Source: Intrasporangiaceae bacterium URHB0013 (lineage in GTDB: Bacteria; Actinomycetota; Actinomycetes; Actinomycetales; Dermatophilaceae). Taken from it: a stretch of DNA of 51,344 bases. A program made the position numbers and the translations under genes. Location: the NCBI GenBank assembly GCA_000620545.1, contig JIBA01000005.1:1-51344 (forward strand). The letters are read 5' to 3'. The notes under the pieces are model-generated. The model did not search any database and was not told the DNA's origin. It was given only the letters and a program-made list of their open reading frames with translations. Below are positions 1 through 8,348 of the stretch, piece after piece. Each line of letters begins with the position of its first letter. Within the stretch, counting starts at the first letter, position 1.

Positions 1-64
1 CGGCACGATCGCTCGGAGAGCGGCATGAGCGGTCGGTCCGTCGCGGATGGCACACAATGTCGCC

Positions 65-442
65 ATGGGCCATGACGAGTTGCCGCCGAGGACGATCGAG
101 CATGTCTTCACGGTGGAAGACCGGTTGCGGCAACTCGGAGCGCTCCGGGATCTCTGTGCCCGCATTACGGTGCTGCTGACTGAGCATGGAGATGTGCCCG
201 AGGCCGAGCAGTTCCGGCTACGCGCCGAGACCGCAGAGCGCCTCCTGTCGGTTGGTTTCGTTCGGAGCGACCTCAACGACGTGGGGGGCCAGTTTCCTCC
301 TGGGCCGTGGTGGCTCAACCCGAAGGCCGCCGACTTCAACGCCCCTCGCGAGCCGTGGCAAGACGAGGTGGCCCGCCTCCATGCTGAGGCGAGCGAGACG
401 GCTCAGGAACTCCGCGCCACTGCCACACTGAGCGACCGCTGA
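65..442 (+). CDS. hypothetical protein, 125 aa
   Basis: I do not recognise a family. The product is soluble, mostly helical and charged, with no signal peptide or membrane segment, and a Pro/Trp-rich patch (PPGPWWLNPK) near residues 78-87. I chose the ATG at 65 over the in-frame ATG at 47 because a -10-like CACAAT (53-58) ends six bases before it, the same leaderless spacing seen at several genes in this window; neither ATG has a Shine-Dalgarno. It sits at the left end of the integrated element region, so it may be element cargo; whether it belongs to the element cannot be decided because the left border is not visible. Confidence 0.55.
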   Translation: MGHDELPPRTIEHVFTVEDRLRQLGALRDLCARITVLLTEHGDVPEAEQFRLRAETAERLLSVGFVRSDLNDVGGQFPPGPWWLNPKAADFNAPREPWQDEVARLHAEASETAQELRATATLSDR

Positions 443-840
443 CGCTTCTCCCGAGGCACGCTCATCGGCAGGATCGGAACGTCCCCACATCGGCATGAGC
501 GGAAGACTTCTTCCGGTTTTAGTCGCGACGCTAGGTCGTCAGCATGTTAGTGCTCGCAGGACCTGCAGGCTCACGAGGCCTGTGCAGGGGCCCCGGTGCT
601 ACATAACGATGAGTGCCCCGAAGCTCCGCACGACCGGCTGGGCTGCCCGGGCGCCGCTCTCCTCGTCGGCGCGCAGGCACAGACCTTTGGTGTGCCTATG
701 TGGCTAGCGGGTGGACGGTTCTCCGCGTGTGCGCGCGCGAAAGGAAGCCGCGGAAACCACACGTCAGGCCCGGGGTGCTATGAGCTTCGCGGGCTTCTCC
801 CTGAGCGCGCAGAGCACGCGTCCACGACTGCTGAGCGGAG
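443..840. other. gene-poor stretch inside the element region
   Basis: No convincing gene. Short open frames exist on both strands but lack ribosome binding sites, family motifs and consistent codon bias. An imperfect GC-rich inverted repeat lies near 556-590. It is downstream of the rep-like gene, which ends at 841 on the minus strand, so part of it may be that transcript's 3' region. Confidence 0.4.
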
Positions 841-1662
841 CTACGCGGCGTCGTGCAGCACCCACTCTCCGCGTCCCTGCGCGGCGCGAGCCAGGGTCGT
901 TGCCTCCCTCACCCCAGAGAGGAGCTGGCCGGTGCCGTCACGCCAGAAGCCGCGGGAGGTGTGGACGAGGTGACCGCCGTTGACATCGAGGTATTCCCGA
1001 GCCTCAGGCCACAGGGCAGTCAGGTCCGAGGCCGGCGGCTGGCACGCCTTCATCCCATAGGCGAGCGTGCGAACTTCCGCGTCGTGCTGCCGCTGCCGCA
1101 CGTGCTCCACATGCACCACGTGTCCCATGTCGGCAGATGCCGCCGCTGCGGACAGGGAATCGGCCGTCACGCCACGTCCATGGGCCCACATGTGGACGTG
1201 ATGCCCAGTGGCCTGCGGATTTGCCTCGACGTGCCATGCGCTTTCCATGCTGACACGAGCGCGGTTGAGCGTCTTGTTCAGGTGCTTCATGCGAGCGCGG
1301 ATCTGGGACCAACCACTGCCCACCTGCGTGAGCGTGATGAACCACTGAGGCTTTGCCAGACCGATCGCTGCGCCGGTGCGAAGGGCGCGCGCCCAGATGC
1401 AGGCGTAGCAGGAGATCGAGAGGCACCTGCCAGTCGTGAGTTCGCCGAGCTTGTTGCGCATGGTGACGTGCCCGCGCTTCGGGCAGATCGGCCAGGCCGG
1501 TGCGGACTCGTTGGGTGTCCCCATTTCACTGCAGTAATCAAGATCGGTAGCGCCGGTTGCAGGCAGGGAACGCGGGACGTGCCCAATGGGCCGGTTCCTC
1601 GCGTCGGGCTTGTGCCGGGGGCCGTTCGGCGCGCGAGTGGTGTGGTCGGGGGTGGGGATCAC
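841..1662 (-). CDS. HUH-type rolling-circle replication initiator-like protein
   Basis: 273 aa from a GTG start preceded by GGAAGG at good spacing; longer upstream frames lack a start signal. The layout fits a Rep nicking enzyme: a cysteine cluster (C60, C80, C85, C88), a FITLT motif at about 108-112, the metal-binding HHVHMW motif at about 154-159, and a likely nucleophile tyrosine in AYGMKA at about 202. Rep proteins of this class nick one strand at an origin and stay covalently attached. It is shorter than RepSA of pSAM2 and could be a phage-type or satellite-type initiator. It lies downstream of xis and int on the same strand, the usual order in integrative plasmids. Function is inferred from motifs and context. 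Confidence 0.68.
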   Translation of the reverse strand: MIPTPDHTTRAPNGPRHKPDARNRPIGHVPRSLPATGATDLDYCSEMGTPNESAPAWPICPKRGHVTMRNKLGELTTGRCLSISCYACIWARALRTGAAIGLAKPQWFITLTQVGSGWSQIRARMKHLNKTLNRARVSMESAWHVEANPQATGHHVHMWAHGRGVTADSLSAAAASADMGHVVHVEHVRQRQHDAEVRTLAYGMKACQPPASDLTALWPEAREYLDVNGGHLVHTSRGFWRDGTGQLLSGVREATTLARAAQGRGEWVLHDAA

Positions 1663-1755
1663 TGGGTTTCCTTCCGGTCTGTGCAGAGCCAGGCGGGGTG
1701 CTTGGGTGGTGCGCAGAGTGGAAGGCCGACGGCGGTAGTGTCGCGGCCTCACGAC

Positions 1756-1791
1756 GAAGGGCCCTCCCGCCTGGTGGCGAGAGGGCCCTTC
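1756..1791. terminator. hairpin between xis-like and rep-like genes
   Basis: A perfect 11-bp stem (GAAGGGCCCTC, 1756-1766, with 1781-1791) and 14-nt loop, without a clear T tract. It lies between the stop of the xis-like gene (1810) and the rep start (1662), so it may separate the two transcripts or lower rep expression. Confidence 0.6.
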
Positions 1792-1809
1792 TCGTGTACG
1801 TCGTGGCGA

Positions 1810-2124
1810 TCAGCGATGTCCGAAGCGGTCCAACTGAAGAGGCTGCGTAGCGGGGCGACGGCCGGTGAGGATCATCTCGTCGGCGGTGGACTTCTCAAGC
1901 ATGACCTTGCCCCCGATCTTGACGATGGAGATGCGCCGCTGCTTGATGAGCTGGCGGATGAACTCCGGCTTCATGCTCAGGTACTCGGCGAACTGTTCGA
2001 CGTCCCAAAGCGGGTTGGGGTTGACGTGCGAGGCGGTCGGATCGCTCTGCGGCGCAGGGTGATACGCCCTGGTGGTGTCGCTCGTGCGGGTATTCGTGTG
2101 GACCGGGTGGTCGAGCAGGGTCAT
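1810..2124 (-). CDS. excisionase-like winged-helix DNA-binding protein
   Basis: 104 aa. After a Thr/Pro-rich N-terminal tail of about 38 residues comes a MerR-like HTH_17 excisionase fold: LWDVEQFAEYLSMKPEFIRQ is the helix-turn-helix and IKIGGKV-like residues (ISIVKIGGKVMLEKS) form the wing. The ATG has GAGGAA just upstream. It lies between the integrase and the rep-like gene on the same strand, which is the normal place for Xis in pSAM2-like elements. Proteins of this kind bend DNA at attachment sites and direct excision; some act as transcription regulators instead. Confidence 0.75.
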   Translation of the reverse strand: MTLLDHPVHTNTRTSDTTRAYHPAPQSDPTASHVNPNPLWDVEQFAEYLSMKPEFIRQLIKQRRISIVKIGGKVMLEKSTADEMILTGRRPATQPLQLDRFGHR

Positions 2125-2218
2125 GGTGGTTCCTCAGGTCTTCCGGCGCCGTGGTGGCCGGGCGCCGGAAGACTGGGGTGTGCCGTGGTCTTGTGTCGCG
2201 TCGTCAGGCTTCTTTGGG

Positions 2219-3535
2219 TCAGGAGGCGGCTGCGTGCGCCTCAAGGCGGGCCGCGATCTGGCGGTCGGCCTCCGCGGACGTGTGCTGATAGACCATCGCC
2301 GCCCGCACGGTCGAGTGCCCGAGCCTGCTCTGCAGGTCAGCCATCGTGGCGCCGGTCCTGCCAGCAAGGGTGGCCCCGGTGTGCCGGAGGTCGTGGAAGC
2401 GAAGGTCGTCGCGCCCAGCCGTCTCTGCTGCGCGCCGAAACCAGGTGGTGCGGCGGGACGAAGGCACGGGACGACCGGTCCGGGTAGTGAACAGCAATGC
2501 GTCACGCTCAGGACCGGTGAACTCCTCCATATGGTGGGCGATGGCCTCCATCACCGACGCGGGAAGGTTCACCTTCCGATAACCCTTGTGCGACTTGGGT
2601 TCTCCATAAAAGAAGCCCTGCCCCGTGAGGTATGAGAGGCCCTGGCGCACAGTTACCTGTCCGTTGAGGAAATCTACGCTCCCCCGCTCGAGGGCGAAAA
2701 TCTCACCCGCCCGGAGGCCGCCCCATGCGGCGATGAGGACAGCTACCCGGTAGCGGTGGGGTGAAGCGGCCGCAATTGCTGCCACCTCGGCCGAGGTCGC
2801 CGGGTCGCGCTCGGGCGCCTTGGCCGTGCTTGCGCCCTTGAGCTGGCAGGGGTTGACGTGGACCCGGCCCTCGGCGACGGCCGTCTCGAAGACGGCGTGC
2901 AACAGGCGATATGCCTGGGCCGTCTGCGGCTTGCCGGCCCGGCCGAGGTCGTTACGGGCGTGAACGAGTGTGGGCCGGCCGCACCGCTCCCAGTGATCAC
3001 GCACAGCGTCGGGGATCCGTCCGGTGGCCGCCACTTCGAGTCCTTCGCGCTGGGCCCAGGCCCTAAGCGCCCGATTCCACCGCGGACTCCCCTCGCTGGC
3101 AGGTGCCTGCTTGGCCAGGGATCCACGACGGGATTCGGACTGGACCCACGAGTGCCAGTGCCGGACCGTGGTGGCCGTGATCTGGCGAATGGGCCGATCA
3201 CCGAGCCACTCACTCCTGGGCTGGAGGGCCGGCTGGATGATGAATCGGTTGGCGAGGCTCGTGTAGAGCTCGCGGGTGCGGGGCCGGATGTCGGGATGGG
3301 TCTCGAGCCACGAGATCAGGTAATCCGAGAGCGTTTCGCTGCCTGCGGCGGGGTCGCGCCAGGTCCCACGGGTCAGGTCTGCGTGCTCGGTGGCGAGCCA
3401 CTGCTCTGCCTGCCGGCGGGTCGTGTAGGTAGCGGGGGCCTTGATGGTTGAGCCGTCGGGGCCGGTGTAGCGGGCCTGGAATCGGCCGGACGGGAGCTGA
3501 CGGATGTTGCCGAAGTTGCGCTTCTTGGGGGCCAC
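2219..3535 (-). CDS. int: site-specific tyrosine recombinase (integrase) with Lsr2-like insert
   Basis: 438 aa from a GTG with AGGAG seven bases upstream. An N-terminal arm-binding region is followed by a SAM-like core-binding domain and the catalytic domain. Catalytic residues are visible: R275 in GGLRAGE, a lysine near 314 (PKSHKG), H381 and R384 in HDLRH, H407 in LGHS and the nucleophile Y416 in AMVYQH. Residues about 155-186 (RALRAWAQREGLEV, then TGRIPDAVRDHW) resemble the C-terminal DNA-binding domain of Lsr2, set within the core-binding region. The gene faces tRNA-Gly(CCC), whose 3' end is the likely attachment site. Catalytic assignment is firm; the Lsr2 insert is my reading of the motif. 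Confidence 0.93.
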   Translation of the reverse strand: MAPKKRNFGNIRQLPSGRFQARYTGPDGSTIKAPATYTTRRQAEQWLATEHADLTRGTWRDPAAGSETLSDYLISWLETHPDIRPRTRELYTSLANRFIIQPALQPRSEWLGDRPIRQITATTVRHWHSWVQSESRRGSLAKQAPASEGSPRWNRALRAWAQREGLEVAATGRIPDAVRDHWERCGRPTLVHARNDLGRAGKPQTAQAYRLLHAVFETAVAEGRVHVNPCQLKGASTAKAPERDPATSAEVAAIAAASPHRYRVAVLIAAWGGLRAGEIFALERGSVDFLNGQVTVRQGLSYLTGQGFFYGEPKSHKGYRKVNLPASVMEAIAHHMEEFTGPERDALLFTTRTGRPVPSSRRTTWFRRAAETAGRDDLRFHDLRHTGATLAGRTGATMADLQSRLGHSTVRAAMVYQHTSAEADRQIAARLEAHAAAS

Positions 3536-3571
3536 TGGGTGCTCCTGGGTGCGGGGTCGTCTGACCCGCGC

Positions 3572-3591
3572 ATCTGGCACGATCTGGCACG
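3572..3591. repeat. tandem 10-bp direct repeat upstream of int
   Basis: ATCTGGCACG occurs twice head to tail (3572-3581, 3582-3591), between the int start (3535) and the tRNA-Gly 3' end (3663). Short direct repeats here are typical of integrase or excisionase arm-type binding sites flanking the attachment core. The role is inferred from position. Confidence 0.55.
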
Positions 3592-3622
3592 TTTGTGTCG
3601 CGCTGTCCTTCGAGGATGGCGC

Positions 3623-3649
3623 GGTCAGAGGGCGAATAAGCCTCTGACC
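3623..3649. terminator. hairpin between tRNA-Gly and int promoter region
   Basis: A perfect 9-bp inverted repeat (GGTCAGAGG, 3623-3631, with 3641-3649) with a 9-nt loop. Read on the minus strand it follows the tRNA-Gly 3' end by 13 bases, so it can terminate the tRNA transcript. It could also be a recombination-complex site, since it lies in the attachment region. Confidence 0.5.
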
Positions 3650-3662
3650 TGCGCTTTTCCTG

Positions 3663-3736
3663 TGGAGCGAGCGACGGGAATCGAACCCGCGTATCCAGCT
3701 TGGGAAGCTGGCGCTCTACCATTGAGCTACGCTCGC
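3663..3736 (-). tRNA. tRNA-Gly (anticodon CCC)
   Basis: 74 nt with encoded CCA. The acceptor GCGAGCG pairs with CGCTCGC, the D arm (AGCTCAATGGTAGAGC) is present, the anticodon stem CCAGC/GCTGG holds loop TTCCCAA (anticodon CCC), and the T arm carries GGTTCGATTCC. Its 3' end faces the integrase gene, so the 3' half is the likely attachment site of the element to its left. Confidence 0.96.
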
Positions 3737-3843
3737 ACGGGCCGCCCGGAGGTCCCCCGCGAAGGGTACGTGAGCGGCACGCGGCGTCAGTGTAGCCGAC
3801 ACCGCGCCAGTGCCAGGAACGCGACCCAGGGGCCGAAACCGTC

Positions 3844-4275
3844 ATGGATCTCGCCAAGCAGACCGCCTTCGTCGAGCACGTCCGCGAGCGCGGTGGGGCG
3901 AGCGCGCAGGTCGCTGTCACCCTCGAGCAGTTCTTCGACGGCAACGACTGCGAGTGGTGCATCGCACCCAACCGGCCCGAGGAGCTGCCGCTGGACACCG
4001 TGCGCCGGGTGCTCTTCGAGCTGCGCGAGCATCCCGAGGTGCACGACGTCCGGGTCGAGCTCGACGTGCTCGAGTTCCAGGACTTCCCCGACGACGAATG
4101 GCCCTACGCCAGTGGGGTGGCGGTCATCACGACGCTGCCGCCGGAGGAGGTCGACGCGCTGACGATCGACGCGGACACCGAGCCGAGCGGGGGACCGGCC
4201 GCGAGAGCGGAGTGGCTCGTCGACGGACCTGCCGTTCCCGAGGGTCACCACTACGTCGGGGTGTGGTGGGACTGA
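3844..4275 (+). CDS. conserved hypothetical protein, 143 aa
   Basis: No family recognised. The product is acidic, with no signal peptide or membrane segment; the two cysteines in NDCEWCIAP (residues about 34-42) and the terminal VGVWWD stand out. The ATG has AGGGGCC upstream. Its stop overlaps the ATG of the next gene (TGATG), so it is probably translated with the SMP-30-like gene. It begins a little past tRNA-Gly, so it is the first chromosomal gene to the right of the integrated element. Confidence 0.75.
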   Translation: MDLAKQTAFVEHVRERGGASAQVAVTLEQFFDGNDCEWCIAPNRPEELPLDTVRRVLFELREHPEVHDVRVELDVLEFQDFPDDEWPYASGVAVITTLPPEEVDALTIDADTEPSGGPAARAEWLVDGPAVPEGHHYVGVWWD

Positions 4276-5141
4276 TGGGCGCCGTCAGCCCCCTGGTCGT
4301 CGGCGAGCTCGAGCAGGTCACCGACGCCCTCTGCTACCACGGCGAGGGGCCGGTCTGGTCACCCACGTGGGGCGGCCTGCGCTGGGTCGACCTCCTCGCC
4401 GGAGACGTCCTGACGCTGCGCCGCGACGGCGCCGTCGACCGGATGCACGTCGGCGACGTCGCGGCGTTCGTCCGGCCGCGCGCCACGGGCGGCTGGGTGG
4501 TCGCGACCGAGCGCGGACTGGCGCGCGCGGACGAGCCGGACGGCATACCCACGCCGTGGTTCGACCTGTGGGAAGACGCGGCCGTCCGGATGAACGAGGG
4601 AGGCGTCGACAGCGAGGGACGCCTGTGGGCCGGGACGATGGGCTACGACCGCGTGCCCGGCAGTGCCACGCTCTACCGCGTCGACGCGACCGGCGACGTC
4701 GCGGTCCTGCTGCCCGACGTGACGATCTCGAACGGCATCGACCTCTCACCCGACCACCGTCTGGCCTACTACGACGACACCCCGAGCGGCCGCACGGACG
4801 TCTTCGACGTCGTCGCCGGCGAGCTCACGAACCGGCGCCCCCTCGTGACGCATGACGTCGGCCACCCCGACGGCCTCACCGTCGACAGCGCCGGCAACAT
4901 CTGGGTCGCGCTCAACGGCGCGGGCCGGGTCCGCTGCCACTCACCCGAGGGCGAGGTGCTCGCGGAGGTCACCGTTCCCGTCCGCCTCACGACGGCGTGC
5001 ACGTTCGGCGGCGACGACCTGCGCGACCTCTACATCACGACGTCCCGCGAGAACCTCCAGGACCCAGAACCCGAGGCGGGCGCCGTCTTCCGCGTCCGTG
5101 TCGCCGTGCCCGGCCAGCCGGTGCGGGCCTTCGCCGGCTGA
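4275..5141 (+). CDS. SMP-30/gluconolactonase/LRE-family protein
   Basis: 288 aa, the usual size for a single six-bladed beta-propeller of the SMP-30/regucalcin/YvrE family, which hydrolyses sugar lactones using one divalent metal. Metal-ligand motifs are in order: E24 in GEGPVW, the MNEGGVDSEGRLWAGTM segment, the ISNGID asparagine and the HPDGLTVD aspartate. No signal peptide is seen, so it is cytosolic. Start and previous stop overlap as TGATG, which implies coupling with the upstream 143-aa protein. Substrate cannot be told from sequence. A copy of CGGCATAC lies at 4541 and forces a rare ATA codon. Confidence 0.88.
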   Translation: MGAVSPLVVGELEQVTDALCYHGEGPVWSPTWGGLRWVDLLAGDVLTLRRDGAVDRMHVGDVAAFVRPRATGGWVVATERGLARADEPDGIPTPWFDLWEDAAVRMNEGGVDSEGRLWAGTMGYDRVPGSATLYRVDATGDVAVLLPDVTISNGIDLSPDHRLAYYDDTPSGRTDVFDVVAGELTNRRPLVTHDVGHPDGLTVDSAGNIWVALNGAGRVRCHSPEGEVLAEVTVPVRLTTACTFGGDDLRDLYITTSRENLQDPEPEAGAVFRVRVAVPGQPVRAFAG

Positions 5142-5199
5142 GCCCGTCCGAACGGCCGCGGCCGGCCGAGTACGTATGCCGTGTGCCCGGGTCCGGCGG

Positions 5200-6777
5200 T
5201 CAGCCGGAGTAGGTGATCCCGCCGTCCGAGGAGTAGCCGAAGGTGGCGACCGAACGGCCGGGGCGCGGCAGCCGGCCGGACGGCATACCCCCGTGGTCGC
5301 CGTCCCCTTCCTCGTCGTCCTCGGCCCCCACGCCGAGAAGGCTCCGGGTCAACCGCTGTGCGTCGGACATCAGCTCGTCCAGGGCGACGCCGAGGTGGTC
5401 GTCCGACGGCGGCTCGTCGGCAACGGCGGCGGCCAGCACCGCGCGGCGGACGAGCTCCTTGGCGAACGACGCCGTGGTGCCCTCGGCGCGGGCGGCCGCG
5501 GCCGAGATCGCCTCGGCGCCGAACAGGTGGCCACCGTAGAGCCGGAGCAGCTCGCGCCGCCCCTCGGCATCCGGCAGCGGGATCTCGGCGGCCAGGTCGA
5601 CGCGGCCCGGGCGCTGCGACAGGGCGACCTCGAGGTCCTCGACCCGGTTCGTCGTGAGGACGAAGGCCACGTCCGAGTCGGAGTCGAGGCCGTCTAGGGC
5701 GTCGAGCACCTCGAAGAGCAACGGTGAGGCGCCCATCGGCGCGAAGGAGCGGTCCTCGGCGACGAGGTCGCAGTCCTCGAGGACGACGATCGCCGGCTGG
5801 TGCGCGCGGGCGACCTTCGCGGCGTCGTGGATGAAGCGGAGCGAGCCACCGCTCAGCAGGACCGCAGTCGTGCCCGGTGTCGCCGAGAGCAGGTAGCGGA
5901 CGGTGTGCGTCTTGCCGGTCCCGGGTGGCCCGTAGAGCAGGACACCGCGCTTGAGGTGCTGGCCGTGCGCGACGAGCCGCTCCCGGTGCTCGCCCAGCCC
6001 GATGACGTGGCGCGCCACGCGGTCGAGGACGCCGTCCGGGAGCACGACCGCGGCCGCGTCGACCGACGGCCGTTCGATGAAGCTCACGCCGGCCATGCCC
6101 GGGCCGTAGGGGTCGGAGCCGAACGTCACGACCTGCCCCCGGATGACGCTCCGCTCGTCCATCAGCTCCTGGACCCGGGCCATGAGAGCGTCCGACACGA
6201 CGCGGTCCTGCGAGACGACCTCGATGCTCCCGGACTCGCGGCCGAACTGCCGGTTCATGCCCTGCTGGCGCACCGCGACCGGGTGACCGTCGAAGCGGAA
6301 GAGGCGGATCCCGGACGTCACGACCTGCCGCTGGTCGTCCTTGCCGGGGCCGGTCGGCATACGGTCGTAGTCCACCTGGCCGACCGACATGCCCGGGCCG
6401 TGGAAGTGCTGCACGAGGTCCCCGAGCGACATGTGGTGGCGCGCGTCGCCGGCGATTCCGATGACCGTGGCGTCCGGGTCGACGCCCGAGACCTCGGCGA
6501 GGGCGATGTCGGCGTCGACGAGACGGTGGGGCAGGACCGGCGCGGAGACGACGGCGAGCAGGTGCGGCTCGACCCCGAGGTGCTGGCGGAGGACCTCGGA
6601 GAGGCCCTGCCCACCGCCGGCGGGCGGCAGCTCGTCGAGGATCCGTCGCAGGACGGTGTGGAAGTCCGCGAGCAGTCCATGGGCCGTGTCGGGCGACGCG
6701 CTGGGCTCCGTGGCGGGGTCCGTGGTGGACGCCGTGCTCGCGTCCGTCGTGGTCGGGGTGGCATCCGTGGGGTCCAT
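5200..6777 (-). CDS. AAA+ ATPase, CDC48-like single domain
   Basis: 525 aa. A Thr/Ala-rich N-terminus and a roughly 250-residue domain of unknown role precede one AAA+ module: Walker A GPPGTGKT (283-290), Walker B VVLEDCD (331-337), then LTTNR (sensor 1) and RPGRVD (arginine-finger region). The layout resembles stand-alone actinobacterial ATPases related to the proteasome and CDC48 families, with a substrate-recognition N-domain. An in-frame ATG at 6804 is also possible; neither start has a good ribosome site. It converges with the SMP-30-like gene. The partner or substrate is unknown. Confidence 0.85.
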   Translation of the reverse strand: MDPTDATPTTTDASTASTTDPATEPSASPDTAHGLLADFHTVLRRILDELPPAGGGQGLSEVLRQHLGVEPHLLAVVSAPVLPHRLVDADIALAEVSGVDPDATVIGIAGDARHHMSLGDLVQHFHGPGMSVGQVDYDRMPTGPGKDDQRQVVTSGIRLFRFDGHPVAVRQQGMNRQFGRESGSIEVVSQDRVVSDALMARVQELMDERSVIRGQVVTFGSDPYGPGMAGVSFIERPSVDAAAVVLPDGVLDRVARHVIGLGEHRERLVAHGQHLKRGVLLYGPPGTGKTHTVRYLLSATPGTTAVLLSGGSLRFIHDAAKVARAHQPAIVVLEDCDLVAEDRSFAPMGASPLLFEVLDALDGLDSDSDVAFVLTTNRVEDLEVALSQRPGRVDLAAEIPLPDAEGRRELLRLYGGHLFGAEAISAAAARAEGTTASFAKELVRRAVLAAAVADEPPSDDHLGVALDELMSDAQRLTRSLLGVGAEDDEEGDGDHGGMPSGRLPRPGRSVATFGYSSDGGITYSG

Positions 6778-6846
6778 GGAGTGACGATAGGTGCCGCACG
6801 CCATGCGCAGGGGCAGGAGTGGCCGAGCCGGAGCGCCCCGGCGTTA

Positions 6847-6852
6847 TAGCCT
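6847..6852 (+). promoter_or_regulatory. -10 element of leaderless dcd
   Basis: TAGCCT ends six bases before the GTG of dcd, with no Shine-Dalgarno between them. The spacing puts the transcript start at or next to the start codon, as in leaderless actinobacterial mRNAs. Confidence 0.5.
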
Positions 6853-6858
6853 CGACCC

Positions 6859-7437
6859 GTGCTGCTCTCCGACAAGGACATCCGGGCCGAGATCGCCGCC
6901 GAGCGTGTCGTGCTCGACCCGTGGGACCCGAAGATGGTCCAGCCGTCGAGCGTCGACGTCCGGCTGGACAAGTTCTTCCGGCTCTTCGACAACCACAAGT
7001 ACCCCTACATCGATCCTGCGGCCGAGCAGCCCGACCTGACCCGCCTCGTCGAGGTCGGCCCCGAGGAGGACAGCTTCGTGCTGCACCCGGGAGAGTTCGT
7101 CCTCGGTTCGACGCTCGAGACGGTGACGCTGCCCGACGACCTCGCCGCTCGCGTCGAGGGCAAGAGCTCGCTCGGCCGCCTGGGACTGCTCACCCATGCG
7201 ACCGCTGGCTTCGTCGACCCCGGCTTCTCGGGCCACGTCACCCTGGAGCTGTCCAACGTCGCAACGCTGCCGATCATGCTCTACCCCGGCATGAAGATCG
7301 GCCAGCTGTGCTTCTTCCGCCTCAGCTCGCCGGCCGAGAACCCTTACGGCTCAGCGGCCTACGGTTCGCACTACCAGGGCCAGCGCGGTCCCACGGCGAG
7401 CCGCTCGTTCGCCAACTTCCACCGCACCCAGGTGTGA
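6859..7437 (+). CDS. dcd: dCTP deaminase
   Basis: 192 aa and close in order to mycobacterial Dcd throughout: [12 protein letters not shown] start, [43 protein letters not shown]-like segment with the catalytic glutamate in TLELSN, and the C-terminal [12 protein letters not shown]. It deaminates dCTP to dUTP; the M. tuberculosis enzyme also hydrolyses dUTP to dUMP, and the same may hold here. The enzyme is a cytosolic trimer. The start is a leaderless GTG. Its stop overlaps the GTG of the following hydrolase, so the two are co-translated. Confidence 0.97.
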   Translation: MLLSDKDIRAEIAAERVVLDPWDPKMVQPSSVDVRLDKFFRLFDNHKYPYIDPAAEQPDLTRLVEVGPEEDSFVLHPGEFVLGSTLETVTLPDDLAARVEGKSSLGRLGLLTHATAGFVDPGFSGHVTLELSNVATLPIMLYPGMKIGQLCFFRLSSPAENPYGSAAYGSHYQGQRGPTASRSFANFHRTQV

Positions 7438-8297
7438 GCGCCGAGCCCGTCCCCGCCGACGAGTCCCCTGTCACCGACGAGCGCCCTGCTTCCGGCGAGG
7501 GCGCTGTCGTCGGGCAGGGCGCTGTCGTCGGCCAGGGCGCTGTCGTCGGCCAGGGCGCTGTCGTCGGCGAGGGCGCTGCCCCCGGCGGTCCCGGGGAGGG
7601 CGCGCTCGCGTCACTCGTCTGGGACACGCGCCCCGCCGGTGCGACCGTGGTCGTCCTCGTCATGCACGGCGGGGCCGTCGACGGACACGAGGCCAACCGT
7701 CCGTGGTCGCACAACGTCGCGCGCCTCGTCCCGTTCGCGCGCGCCCTGAGGAAGGTGCCCGGACCGATCGCCGTGGCCCGCCTGCGGTTCCGCGTCCGCG
7801 GCTGGAACGCAGACGCGATGCCGGTCGAGGACGCCAGGTGGGCGCTGGAACAGGTGCGGGCGGCATACCCCGGCGTCCCGGTGGCCCTCGTCGGTCACTC
7901 GATGGGCGGACGCGTCGCGATGTTCGTCGGCGACGACCCCGACGTGCGCCTCGTCGTCGGGCTGGCGCCGTGGGTCGAGCCGGGCGACCCGCGCCCCGGA
8001 GCCGGCACGCGCACCGTCCTGGTCCACGGCGACCGCGACGTCATCTGCTCGCTGGCCCGCACCCGCCAGGCCGTCGAGCAGATGCAGGCGGAGGGTCTCG
8101 ACGCCTCCCTCGTCCGTGTCGCCCGCGGCGACCACGCGATGCTCGTGCGTGCCCGGCTCTGGACCGCCCTCGTGACCGAGGTCGTCGAGGCGACCTTCGC
8201 GCACGAGCTCGGCGGGACCGGCGAGCCGCGATCCGGCCCGATCGGGGCCGTCGTGGCGCGGGTCGTCCACTCCGGGGGCGTCACGATCGACGTCTGA
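7434..8297 (+). CDS. alpha/beta hydrolase with Gly-Ala-Val repeat N-terminus
   Basis: 287 aa from a GTG that overlaps the dcd stop by four bases. Residues about 22-46 are a GAVVGQ repeat encoded by four tandem 18-bp units. The hydrolase fold follows: VLVMHGG (oxyanion region), GHSMGG with the nucleophile serine, VLVHGDRDV with the acid and GDHAML with the catalytic histidine. The catalytic triad looks complete. Substrate is unknown; coupling to dcd need not mean shared function. The repeat tract is a likely length-variable linker. Confidence 0.87.
   Translation: MSAEPVPADESPVTDERPASGEGAVVGQGAVVGQGAVVGQGAVVGEGAAPGGPGEGALASLVWDTRPAGATVVVLVMHGGAVDGHEANRPWSHNVARLVPFARALRKVPGPIAVARLRFRVRGWNADAMPVEDARWALEQVRAAYPGVPVALVGHSMGGRVAMFVGDDPDVRLVVGLAPWVEPGDPRPGAGTRTVLVHGDRDVICSLARTRQAVEQMQAEGLDASLVRVARGDHAMLVRARLWTALVTEVVEATFAHELGGTGEPRSGPIGAVVARVVHSGGVTIDV
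7499..7570 (+). repeat. 18-bp tandem repeat, four copies, in frame
   Basis: Four near-identical units of GGGCGCTGTCGTCGGCCA (7499, 7517, 7535, 7553) encode GAVVGQ repeats at the N-terminus of the hydrolase. Because the unit is a multiple of three, copy number can change without a frameshift. Confidence 0.9.
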
Positions 8298-8348
8298 CCC
8301 TCGACGAGGTTCGAGGCGCTGTGGGTGCGGACGGGTACGTTGAGGAGC

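Noticed and set aside
1-3662. Second attachment-site copy of the tRNA-Gly 3' end inside the window
   Set aside because: I looked for a repeat of the tRNA-Gly T arm and acceptor in the left part and found none; the left border must lie outside.
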